The notes under the pieces were generated by a model. The model was not told where the DNA came from. It did not search any database and saw nothing but the letters and a program-made list of their open reading frames with translations. Below are positions 16,143-23,689 of a stretch of DNA of 24,803 bases, in pieces. Numbering within the stretch: the first letter of the stretch is position 1; every line of letters starts with the position of its first letter. A program made the position numbers and the translations under genes. Origin of the DNA: JANXYW01 sp964458665 (GTDB lineage: Bacteria > Chloroflexota > Dehalococcoidia > DSTF01 > JACRBR01); the NCBI GenBank assembly GCA_964458665.1, contig CAYWOO010000209.1, positions 1-24,803 of the forward strand, given 5' to 3'.

Positions 16143-16343
16143 TCGTCCCCCTTTTGTACTGCGCTGTGCGGCGTCCCGCGCCTGATCGCCGGACGGGACG
16201 CTACTGGCAAATCGCCAATACCGCCGCTCGTATCATACAAAATGCGCGCCAATCCCCGCTGTATCAGGGCCCACTCCGGGCAAGATGGCCAAATTTACGC
16301 CGAATCTTATCGTCCCGGTAATGTACGCCACGAGTCCGAGGAG

Positions 16344-16349
16344 TATAAT
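16344..16349 (+). promoter_or_regulatory. -10 box of the acyltransferase gene
   Basis: A perfect TATAAT, 56 nt before the ATG at 16406, leaving a leader of about 50 nt that contains a Shine-Dalgarno. No good -35 is seen at 16-18 bp. The 263 bp spacer 16143-16405 holds no gene and must carry promoters in both directions. Confidence 0.55.
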
Positions 16350-16405
16350 CCCTCTCGAGGACACCCGTCCACACGCACCGACGGCGGCGCTGGAGGCAAT
16401 GCCAC

Positions 16406-17920
16406 ATGGCTCCCACGAACCTTTCGCGACGCATGAGCGCGGAAGATGCGTCGTTTCTCTACTTCGAGAAGCCGCACGCCCCGCTACATATCGGCTCTGT
16501 CGCCATCTATGAAGGCACGATCCCGTTCGAGAAGATGTATGCGAGCATGGACGCCCGGATGCACCTCATCCCGCGCTACCGCCAGCGCGCCATCATCCCG
16601 CCGCTCTACGCCGGCCACCCGACGTGGGAGGACGATCCGAAGTTCTCGCTTGACAGGCACCTCAAACTCGTCGAGATGCCCGGTCCGGGCACGCAGGAGC
16701 ATCTGCTGGAGTTCTGCGGCGATCTCTTCGCCGACATGCTGCCGCGCGACCGTCCGCTCTGGGATATCACCGCGATCACAGGCATCGACGGCGATAAGAC
16801 GGCGTACCTCAGCCGCGTCCACCACTGCCTCGTCGATGGCGTCTCCGGCATCGAGCTGCTGCTCGCCACCCTCGACCTCGTACCGGACCCGGAGCCGACG
16901 CCGCCGCCCGCCGAGCCGTGGCAGCCGAAGGAAATCTCGCGCCCACTCGAGTCATGGGCCGACGCCATCTTCGACCAGTGGAACCACGACGTGCGTGCGC
17001 TCACCGAGTGGCAGCAGAACCTGCTCGACCCCCGCACGCAGATGCGCCAGTTCACCGAACTAGGCCGCGCACTTGAAACCGCGATCCCGTCCGCCCTACG
17101 CCAACCGGCACGCACGCCGTGGAACAAGCCCATTGGGCCCAGGCGCCGCGCCGCCGTCACCGAGATGTCGTTCCAGGAAGTGCGCGGCATCCGCAGCGCG
17201 ATCGGCGGCACGGTCAACGACGTCATGCTGACGATTATTGGCGGCGCGCTCGGCCGCTACCTGCTGGACCACGGCGTCAAGACAAAAGGCATGACCCTGC
17301 GACTGATGATCCCCGTCAACGTCCGCCCCGAGGGCGAGAAGGGCGCGCTGGGCAACCACGTGTCGATGATGCTGCCGGAGATCCCGGTCGGCATCCCGAA
17401 CGCCGTCGAGCGCCTCACCGCCGTCCGCGCCGAGATGGAGCGCCTCAAGTCGCGCAACCAGGCCAACGCCTTCGAATCGCTGATGCGCGCCGCGACGAAC
17501 ATGCCCGCCGTTTTCCACGCCCTCGCCGGCGTCGGTGGCGTGCCGGCCGGCGGCGCGAACCTCGTCTGCACCAACGTGCCCGGCCCAATGATCCCGCTCT
17601 ACGCCGTCGGCCACCGCATGCTGGCGCACTACCCGATGGTGCCACTCGCCGGCGATATGGGCATCGGCGTCGGCATCACCAGCTTCGACAAGTCGCTCTT
17701 CCTCGGCATCATGTCGGACCCGGACATCATCGACGACGTCGCCCTCATCGGGAAGTACTGCGACGAAGAATTCAGAATGCTCCGCGACGCCGCCGGCGTC
17801 CCCGTCAGCGACCTCCCCGACTTCACCCGCCCCGCCCGCAACGGCAACGGCCAGAACGGCAGCGCCGCCAAGAGCGCCGCAGAACCGGCGTCGAAGCAAG
17901 AGCCCGTCGCCTCGACGTAA
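16406..17920 (+). CDS. Wax ester synthase/diacylglycerol acyltransferase (WS/DGAT) family protein
   Basis: A 504-residue O-acyltransferase predicted to join an acyl-CoA to an alcohol or diacylglycerol, forming storage wax ester or triacylglycerol at the membrane. The catalytic HHXXXDG motif is HHCLVDG (139-145). Other family blocks are MSAEDASFLYFEK at the N-terminus, PLWDITAITG, GGTVNDVMLTIIGGALGRYL, PVNVRPEGEKGALGNHVS and ANLVCTNVPGPMIPLYAVG. The last 35 residues are low-complexity (Asn, Gly, Ala, Ser). The ATG at 16406 has GGAGG 9 nt upstream; a second ATG at 16433 would start at MSAEDA. It diverges from a lipase-like hydrolase, which suggests a lipid-metabolism locus. Confidence 0.93.
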   Translation: MAPTNLSRRMSAEDASFLYFEKPHAPLHIGSVAIYEGTIPFEKMYASMDARMHLIPRYRQRAIIPPLYAGHPTWEDDPKFSLDRHLKLVEMPGPGTQEHLLEFCGDLFADMLPRDRPLWDITAITGIDGDKTAYLSRVHHCLVDGVSGIELLLATLDLVPDPEPTPPPAEPWQPKEISRPLESWADAIFDQWNHDVRALTEWQQNLLDPRTQMRQFTELGRALETAIPSALRQPARTPWNKPIGPRRRAAVTEMSFQEVRGIRSAIGGTVNDVMLTIIGGALGRYLLDHGVKTKGMTLRLMIPVNVRPEGEKGALGNHVSMMLPEIPVGIPNAVERLTAVRAEMERLKSRNQANAFESLMRAATNMPAVFHALAGVGGVPAGGANLVCTNVPGPMIPLYAVGHRMLAHYPMVPLAGDMGIGVGITSFDKSLFLGIMSDPDIIDDVALIGKYCDEEFRMLRDAAGVPVSDLPDFTRPARNGNGQNGSAAKSAAEPASKQEPVAST

Positions 17921-17950
17921 CAGCCGTCTCCGCAACAGAAATGCATCGTA

Positions 17951-17972
17951 GGGGCGCACGGCTGTGCGCCCC
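17951..17972. repeat. Perfect hairpin between convergent genes
   Basis: GGGGCGCAC-GGCT-GTGCGCCCC, a 9 bp perfect stem, preceded by GTA. It lies between the acyltransferase stop and the C-terminal end of the secreted-protein gene, so it could act as a bidirectional terminator. It is of a dispersed GTAGGGGCGCACGGCTGTGC type I recognise from other genomes. Confidence 0.6.
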
Positions 17973-17998
17973 CGCAGCACGGAGACGACGCGCACCCT

Positions 17999-20149
17999 CT
18001 ATCGTCGGCGGCACGATCGCATAAGCAGCACGATCTCAGCGTCCTTCAGCCCGATCACACCATCGTGATTCACGTCGAACACGCCGCGATACAGCCGTTC
18101 GCCCCGCCTCGCGCCGAACCGCTGGGCGATGCCGAGCAATAGCTGAAGTTTTCTGGCTGGCGTCAGACATGACGGTCTTGGCGTAGCGGTGGGGACCGCT
18201 GTTGGCGTCGACGTACGCGTGGCGATCGCGGTGGCCGTCAGCGTCGCCGTGCTCGTTGCGGTCGGAGTTGGAGTATTCGAAGGCGTCGGAGTCGCCGTCG
18301 ATGGTTCGGCGATGTCCATCTGGATTCTGTCCGACGCTAGGTTGTTCGGATCGGGGTTCTGCGGATCAGCGAACGGATCAAGATCCGTACCGTACGCATC
18401 TCTCAACAACATGGCCGTCGCGGTAAAGGCGCCGGGCAAAGCATTGTCTTGCGCGCAAACGACCGTCTGCGCCCCGAAACTGCCATCCGCAAGTGCGATG
18501 GTTGGCCAGATCGGCTGTTCGATGATCGCACGACCAATGTCCGAAACACTGAACCGAACCCAAGCGGACGTGATCGCCGTGCCGTTCGCGTCGAACGCGC
18601 GCGCCGTCAGTTTCGTAGCCCGCGTCTGGTTGCCGGACAGGTTGTCAGCCAGGGTTCGGCATCCTCCTTCCTGGGTTGGTTCGAGCGACGCCCTGTCCGC
18701 CGAAATCTGCACTGTCACCGGCTCACCTACGACGGTGAATGTCGCTTGCTGATCTACGCCGTTCTGCGTGATGGTCACCGTCTGTCGCCCGAGTGTCGGA
18801 CACGTCTCAAGCATGCACCCAAGATTCGCGACGACAACATGATCTGGACCGAAATTCGGATCGGTGCTCGATGCGTTCGCCCCGCCGCAGTCCGAATCGG
18901 GATCCAGGCCTTCGCCGGTGCATGTCCAGTCAGCCGTGTCACTTTCTAGGAACTTGCCGGCTGAAGTGTGAAATTGGACCGGGCCGCTTCCTTCAAGGAA
19001 TGCCAGCACCGCCACGTTGCTCAATCCATTGCTCGACGACTGCTGATGCACTTGACCCGCAGTGGCGCTTACCGCCTGCGCAAAGTCAGCAGAGTCGGCA
19101 ACGCCGTCGCCATCGCCAAGTTCGTCGGAAACCGCTCTCAGATGGGCGCCGCCGGAGTACGCCGAGTAGTTGAGCGCTCCCGCTAAGGCGCAGCCCGAGA
19201 ATTGTGTGAGTCCAAGCGATAGCGAGAGGCAGATTCCGGGGTTCAGTATTTCGACGCTGGGCGCAAGCAGCGGCCCAAAGCCGCGCAGCTCGATCGCGCG
19301 CGAGCCACGGAAGGTGCCTTCCGTGACATTCAGGTTTGCCGATTCGCTCGCTGATCCGTTCGAGGAAAAGCGAACGTCAATCGAGCATGTATTGCCTGCG
19401 GGTAGAGGTGTCCCGGAACAGGTATCTGCGGCAACATCGAAATCCGATGCATTGCTCCCTAGGATTGACGCGGCCCCGATGGAGATGGGATCGAACCCGA
19501 GGTTCATGTAGGTCACGCCGTTGAGCGCGTTTCCACCGCGCGGGAACGTTAGCCGCTGTGTCGAAACGGACAGGGCCGGAAAGGGTACCGTCGAATGAAA
19601 CCGCAGCTCTCCAAACAACGCGCCGGACTTGCCGAGGCCGTTGCACGCATATTCGAAGCTCGCAGCGAAGCGCTGCAGCGATCCATCCGGATTGAGATCT
19701 ATTTCGTGGATAACGAAACGCCCCGGGCCATCCGGACAGTAGACGACTGTCCCTTGGGCTTGGCCGTAGGCGAAGAAACTGCCTTGGCCGGGGACATAGT
19801 ACGGCCTCGTGTTGTCGTACGTTCCTACGTGCAACTCTTCGCCGTCTGGGGGGTACATATACAAGAGGCCATAGACGAACACGCCCAAGCCTCTTCCTGT
19901 AATCGTCCCGGCGTAAAGTTCCTGGGTTCCGTTCACAACCAGGTTGCCGATGTCGCTATCTAGATAGATGGCCGTGTGTGTACCCGGGAGTTCAGCCAGC
20001 CCGGATAACTGGATAACTCGCTTCCCGCGAAACGAGTTGTCCGGAATCTCCAACGATGCGCTTTTGAGTCCTTCGGTCCGTGGGCGGAAGGCCGCGCCAA
20101 TCGTGCAGGTCTGCGCGTGGTCGAGCGTGAGGCCCGAACACAGGTCCAT
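17999..20149 (-). pseudogene. C-terminal part of an amber-interrupted secreted protein (anchor-D, Ig-like, dockerin-like)
   Basis: 716 codons from the first ATG after an in-frame TAG; the same frame continues upstream without a shift to 20191, then the TAG at 20192-20194, then the N-terminal part. There is no Shine-Dalgarno or promoter-like box close to the ATG at 20149, so independent translation is unlikely. Contents in order: the second half of an anchor-D-like domain (SGLTLDHAQTCTI...), a second beta-rich module (EELHVGTYDN...GRFVIHEIDL...RFAASFE...LFGELRFHST), a full anchor-D-like domain (ASDFDVAADTCSG...NTCSIDVRF), Ig-like beta regions, a Thr/Pro-rich linker, and a dockerin-like end FDVNHDGVIGLKDAEIVLLM with only one clear calcium loop. 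May be a decayed gene, a sequencing error or a suppressed stop. Confidence 0.8.
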
Positions 20150-20191
20150 GATGATCGAAAAGTCCCCTGCGTCCGGGCCAGATATGACGGC

Positions 20192-20194
20192 CTA
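20192..20194 (-). other. In-frame TAG splitting the secreted protein
   Basis: On the minus strand the reading frame runs ...PLQLA, TAG, AVISGPDAGDFSI... without frame change. The flanks together complete an anchor-D-like domain, and the duplicate copy of that domain has Ala at the aligned position. Confidence 0.85.
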
Positions 20195-21472
20195 CGCCAG
20201 TTGCAACGGCGTGACCCCAGCCGAGGCGATGGTCACGGCGGGCGCGTCACTACTAGCGTCGGTGTTCGTATCTGGGAACGCCACTCGTGCCGCGGACATC
20301 CTCGCCGCAGTAAACGGAATCGTCGAGTTGTACCGAACCTCGCCGAACAATGGAGAGGTACGGGCGGAGCTGCAGACCTGCTCGAAGCTCGCGGCGAACC
20401 TGTCGACCACGCCATTCCCATCAAACTCGATCTGTTCTACGACGAAGCGGCTGGGCGCAGCCGCGCAACGATTGGCAGAGACATCCATTCGAAGGCCAGG
20501 GACTCCCGGCGAGGGGAACTCCTGTGCGTTCTCATACGTTCCTGTATGGAGCTGTTGCCCGGTTGGCGCGGAGAATTGCACACTTGAGGAGCGGAAGTTG
20601 ATGTCGCCGCTAGTATAGACCCCGAAATACGAGCTCGAACTGAAGGTGTGGAATGTTGCGTTCGTTTTGTCGGAGAGCTCTGGCGTCCCGCTCGCAAGGA
20701 AACCGCCCGGCGCGTCGAAATACGATGCCGTGTAGAGCTTGCCTTCCGGCACGGGCGTCCGCGTTGGCGAGGCTGTTGGCGTCAGCGTGATGGTTGGCGT
20801 CACCGTATTAGTTGGCGTCGGTGTGTCGGTCGGGCACGGGCCCGGACAGGGTGTAGCGGTTGCGCTGTCGCAGGTAATCGTCGCGCCAACTGTCGTCGCC
20901 TGTACGCCTGTCCCGAAGGCGTTGAGGATGTCTGAACCGTAACCAGACGGATCTTGTAACGAGTTGAGTAGAAGGATCGGGTATATGCCATCCGCGAGGC
21001 ACTGCATGCTGAACGTCGTCGTTGTTCCAACGAACGGCGGCGGCGGAGGCGAACTCAAAGTCACACAACCCGCACCACCACCGATCACGGTGTTGCCAGC
21101 GGATGGGTTCGCATTGAAGGTGTTGTCAACCGGAGGGGCGCATAGGCTAAACCCAGTGCCGGCCTCCAAGGTGCTGCCGTTGATGAAACCCAGCCCGGCG
21201 GTCGGAAACTGGATCTCCCACTGGTAGCCGGCGTACGCCTGAGCCGCCGCCGTGATCTGAATCCCAACGCTGAAGCTCGATTGCGGGCCATTCACCGTGC
21301 GCGCAGCATCGACACCGCCACCCGCTGTAGCATCGATCGCCATCGCGTATCCGGCCGCGGCCTTCGCGGTGTCGTGCTGCGAATCGGCGAGCACGATCAG
21401 CCCCGCGATGACCACCGTCGCGAAGGTTCCAGCCAGCACAAGCCCTTTGATGAACCTTGAGGTCACTGGCAT
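20192..21472 (-). CDS. N-terminal part of the secreted cohesin-like/dockerin-like protein
   Basis: 426 residues ending at an in-frame TAG. A signal peptide is clear: positively charged n-region (TSRFIKG), hydrophobic core (LVLAGTFATVVIAGLIVL) and an AKAAA cleavage region near residue 40. Residues 41-200 look like a cohesin-type beta sandwich (SSFSVGIQITAAAQAYAGYQWEIQFP...). A Thr/Pro linker (about 213-242) follows, then a beta-rich module (258-385; GQQLHTGTYEN...SRFVVEQIEFDGNGVVDRFAASFE...LFGEVRYNST) and the first half of an anchor-D-like domain. The ATG has GGAG 5 nt upstream. With the frame read through the TAG the whole protein would be 1157 codons. It is exported; the role (adhesion or scaffold) is a guess from domains. 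Confidence 0.85.
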   Translation of the reverse strand: MPVTSRFIKGLVLAGTFATVVIAGLIVLADSQHDTAKAAAGYAMAIDATAGGGVDAARTVNGPQSSFSVGIQITAAAQAYAGYQWEIQFPTAGLGFINGSTLEAGTGFSLCAPPVDNTFNANPSAGNTVIGGGAGCVTLSSPPPPPFVGTTTTFSMQCLADGIYPILLLNSLQDPSGYGSDILNAFGTGVQATTVGATITCDSATATPCPGPCPTDTPTPTNTVTPTITLTPTASPTRTPVPEGKLYTASYFDAPGGFLASGTPELSDKTNATFHTFSSSSYFGVYTSGDINFRSSSVQFSAPTGQQLHTGTYENAQEFPSPGVPGLRMDVSANRCAAAPSRFVVEQIEFDGNGVVDRFAASFEQVCSSARTSPLFGEVRYNSTIPFTAARMSAARVAFPDTNTDASSDAPAVTIASAGVTPLQLA

Positions 21473-21605
21473 GCTCGCTCCGGCCGCGCGCCTCTGCGTG
21501 CGCGCTGGGTTCGATACTACACCTACGAGCCGTCCTTGTCACGCAAGGCGTTCACCCTGTCTGCTCTTCCGCCGCGATATCGTCTGTCAAGTTCGCCGCA
21601 CAAAC

Positions 21606-21631
21606 ATGGGCGGGCCTCTCGGCCCGCCCAT
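21606..21631. repeat. Perfect GC-rich hairpin
   Basis: ATGGGCGGGCC-TCTC-GGCCCGCCCAT, an 11 bp perfect stem with a 4 nt loop. It lies in the spacer after the GNAT gene and may terminate it, although no T tract follows on either strand. A further dispersed hairpin (CGCGGGC-GTTCA-GCCCGCG, 21655-21673) is next to it. Confidence 0.6.
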
Positions 21632-21682
21632 CGACTACCACAACAATTGCATGGCGCGGGCGTTCAGCCCGCGGCCTCACCG

Positions 21683-22261
21683 TCAGTCGTGAAACCCGTC
21701 CACCTCGTACGACATGATCAGCATGTCGTGCGTCCGGCCCTCCGCATCGACGACGTGATCGGCGAGCAGCGCCTCCGGACGGAAGCCGATGCGCTCAAAC
21801 GTCGCGCGCGCCGCCTTCTGGTCCGACGTCATGTTGGCGGTGATCTTCTTCAGCCCGATCTCCTTCGCGATCGTGAACATCTCCTCGACCAGCCGCGCGC
21901 CCAACCGGATGCCGCGGTAGTCCGCCCCGACGTTCGTGCGGATCTCGCCGACGTGCCGCGTCCAGAGCACCTCGTTGTGGTGCAGCGTCGCATAGCCGGC
22001 CAAGTGCGATCCCTCGTACGCCAGGATCGTCACCGAGCGGTCGCCTTCGACATTATCGATCCACGCATCAACATTGTGCGGGTCCGTGATGTCCATGCGG
22101 AGGAACAGCAGGTCCTGCTTCGGTAGCGCCCGCGCGAAGCGGACGATCTCGTCGCGGTCGGCGCGGCCCATCAGCCGCAACTCCAGCGTCTTGCCGTTGT
22201 CCATGGGCACGTCGCGAGGGAACGTCCGTTTGTAGCCGACCGGCTGCACGTCCGTAGTCAT
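21683..22261 (-). CDS. GNAT-family N-acetyltransferase
   Basis: A 192-residue acetyl-CoA-dependent N-acyltransferase. The acetyl-CoA loop is VGADYRGIRLGARLVEEMF, preceded by the strand LAGYATLHHNEVLWTRHVGEIRTN and followed by KKITANMTSDQKAARATFERIGFRPEA, the expected beta5-alpha4 region. The first 50 residues (FPRDVPMDNGKTLELRLMGRADRDEIVRFARAL) match the N-terminal strand-helix of GNAT domains. The substrate is unknown. The ATG at 22261 has AAGGAG about 6-7 nt upstream; the longer frame to 22399 has no support. Located downstream of the SCO6745-type gene, with a 360 bp spacer between. Confidence 0.88.
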   Translation of the reverse strand: MTTDVQPVGYKRTFPRDVPMDNGKTLELRLMGRADRDEIVRFARALPKQDLLFLRMDITDPHNVDAWIDNVEGDRSVTILAYEGSHLAGYATLHHNEVLWTRHVGEIRTNVGADYRGIRLGARLVEEMFTIAKEIGLKKITANMTSDQKAARATFERIGFRPEALLADHVVDAEGRTHDMLIMSYEVDGFHD

Positions 22262-22621
22262 CCGAGTCTCCTTCCACGAGCGCACGTCCGTGGCATCGCC
22301 GCCACGCCGTGGGTATCCGATCCTAGCACAGCCGGATGCCCATATGGAGACGCTCGCAGCCATTTCGTGAGACGATTTCGCGTCAGCCCGCCGATCCAAC
22401 CGCGCTCCGCTTCAACGGTCGGCGAATCAAAGCGGAAGCAGAGTGGCACGGCCGTCCCCGACCCATTGATGCACAGCCAGCGCTCCAGACCGAGCACGCA
22501 CGCCGAACCGAGAGCCCTCTCCACAATGTGGAGAGGGCGCGGCCGGCGGCCGCGGTGAGGTGCGCGACTGCCTTCCATGCCAAGAGTGCCCGACCATCGG
22601 AGTCCGCCATAGCCATGATCC
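22262..22621. other. Gene-free spacer with one dispersed palindrome
   Basis: Holds a dispersed palindrome at about 22515-22565 (CCTCTCCACA-ATGTGGAGAGG, then GGCCGGCGGCCGC and GGTGAGGTGC) and, at 22443-22460, a fragment resembling the 8931/14041 element (GTGGCACGGCCGTCCCC). Nothing else recognised. Confidence 0.6.
22515..22565. repeat. Dispersed palindrome with GGTGAGGTGC tail
   Basis: Eighth copy in the window of the CTCTCCAC...GTGGAGAG family, preceded by the same GAACCGAGAGC sequence that precedes the copies at 7661, 7849 and 8093. Confidence 0.85.
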
Positions 22622-23491
22622 CTACATTCGCCCCCGCGCCATCTCGGCAATCGCGCCGACATCGCCCGGATAGCCGCCGCCGGGGATGCCCGCCTTCACG
22701 ATCGCCACCGTCCACGGCCGCAAGATGTCAAGCAGTTCGTCGAAATCACCGCCAATCGCGTCGACGATCGGCGTCTCCATCTCGTCGGTCTCCGACTCGA
22801 TCCGCTCGCGGAACGCACGGCCCTCCGGCGAGAACTCGACGCCGCGCATCCAGCCCTTCGCCTGCATGCCTGCGATCGCCGCATCCATCTGCGCCACCGT
22901 CCAGCCCCGCGTCGCGGAGTACGTCTTCAAGGGAAGTTGCATCTGCAGCTCGGACATCAGCTGGATCTCGATCGGCCGCACCAGCGCCTTCGTCCACACC
23001 GCGATGTGGCTGTCGCCGCGGTGCTCGCGCAGCATGTCGCAGCACCGCCACAGCTGTCCGACGGGATCCGCCGGAAACGGCAACGACTTCAGCCCGCTGA
23101 ACAACGGATGGCCCGCGCCCTCGGCCACATCCAGCCCGCGCCGCAACAGCTCGACGGCACGGCCGATCTGCTGCGCGTCCGGCTCGCCGAGCAGCCGCCG
23201 CAGCGACGCAACGGCGCCGTCGCAGCGCGCCTGCAACAGCGGCTCCGGCTCCGTCTTCGACCAGCCTTCATCGATGGAGGGCACAACAACCGCCGGGCTG
23301 AACACGCCGAACGCCGACGTCACGACGAGCCCGCTCGGCTTGCCCAGCGACGCGCCGCGGCTACAAAAGTATCCCGGCCCGTACCCGGCCAGCCCGAGCT
23401 TCGCGTAGTTCGCGTGCGCTTCCGGCGCGAAGTACACATTCGCGCCGATCGGCTCGCACAAGTTCCGTATCGCCCGCGTCCGCTCGTCCAT
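22622..23491 (-). CDS. SCO6745-family protein
   Basis: A 289-residue soluble protein resembling the SCO6745 family of Actinobacteria and Chloroflexota, known as a conserved family without an established reaction. Recognisable blocks are EPIGANVYFAPEAHANYAKLG near the N-terminus, GYGPGYFCSRGASLGKPS, and a later helical region (GWTVAQMDAAIAGMQAKGWM) that looks like a winged-helix-like part. No catalytic motif is evident. The ATG at 23491 is preceded by GGAGGG 3-4 nt upstream; the codon before it is TTG, also possible as a start. Lies between a GNAT gene and a CoA-transferase gene on the same strand; no functional link is clear. Confidence 0.75.
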   Translation of the reverse strand: MDERTRAIRNLCEPIGANVYFAPEAHANYAKLGLAGYGPGYFCSRGASLGKPSGLVVTSAFGVFSPAVVVPSIDEGWSKTEPEPLLQARCDGAVASLRRLLGEPDAQQIGRAVELLRRGLDVAEGAGHPLFSGLKSLPFPADPVGQLWRCCDMLREHRGDSHIAVWTKALVRPIEIQLMSELQMQLPLKTYSATRGWTVAQMDAAIAGMQAKGWMRGVEFSPEGRAFRERIESETDEMETPIVDAIGGDFDELLDILRPWTVAIVKAGIPGGGYPGDVGAIAEMARGRM

Positions 23492-23586
23492 CAACCCTCC
23501 GAGGGATTTCGCTCATTCGCGGGAATTATCTTGCTGAGCGACCAATGCCATGCTGCCATCACTGTCATACAGCCGCTGAGTCCGTC

Positions 23587-23682
23587 TCCAACTTCCAACT
23601 TCCAACTTCCAACTTCCAACTTCCAACTTCCAACTTCTACCTTCCATCGTCCACCACCAACCTCCAACCTCCAACCTCCAAC
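23587..23682. repeat. Heptanucleotide tandem repeat
   Basis: Seven perfect copies of TCCAACT (23587-23635), then degenerate units (TCTACCT, TCCATCG) and three CCTCCAA units to about 23682. It directly abuts the stop codon of the acetyl-CoA hydrolase/transferase gene (23690). It is not a CRISPR: there are no spacers. Confidence 0.92.
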
Positions 23683-23689
23683 ACCCAGA

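Noticed and set aside
20149..20149. Independent start of the second half of the secreted protein
   Set aside because: No Shine-Dalgarno or TANNNT box is close to the ATG, and the sequence upstream continues the same domain in frame.
23587..23682. Possible CRISPR array
   Set aside because: The units are 7 bp, contiguous and without spacers.
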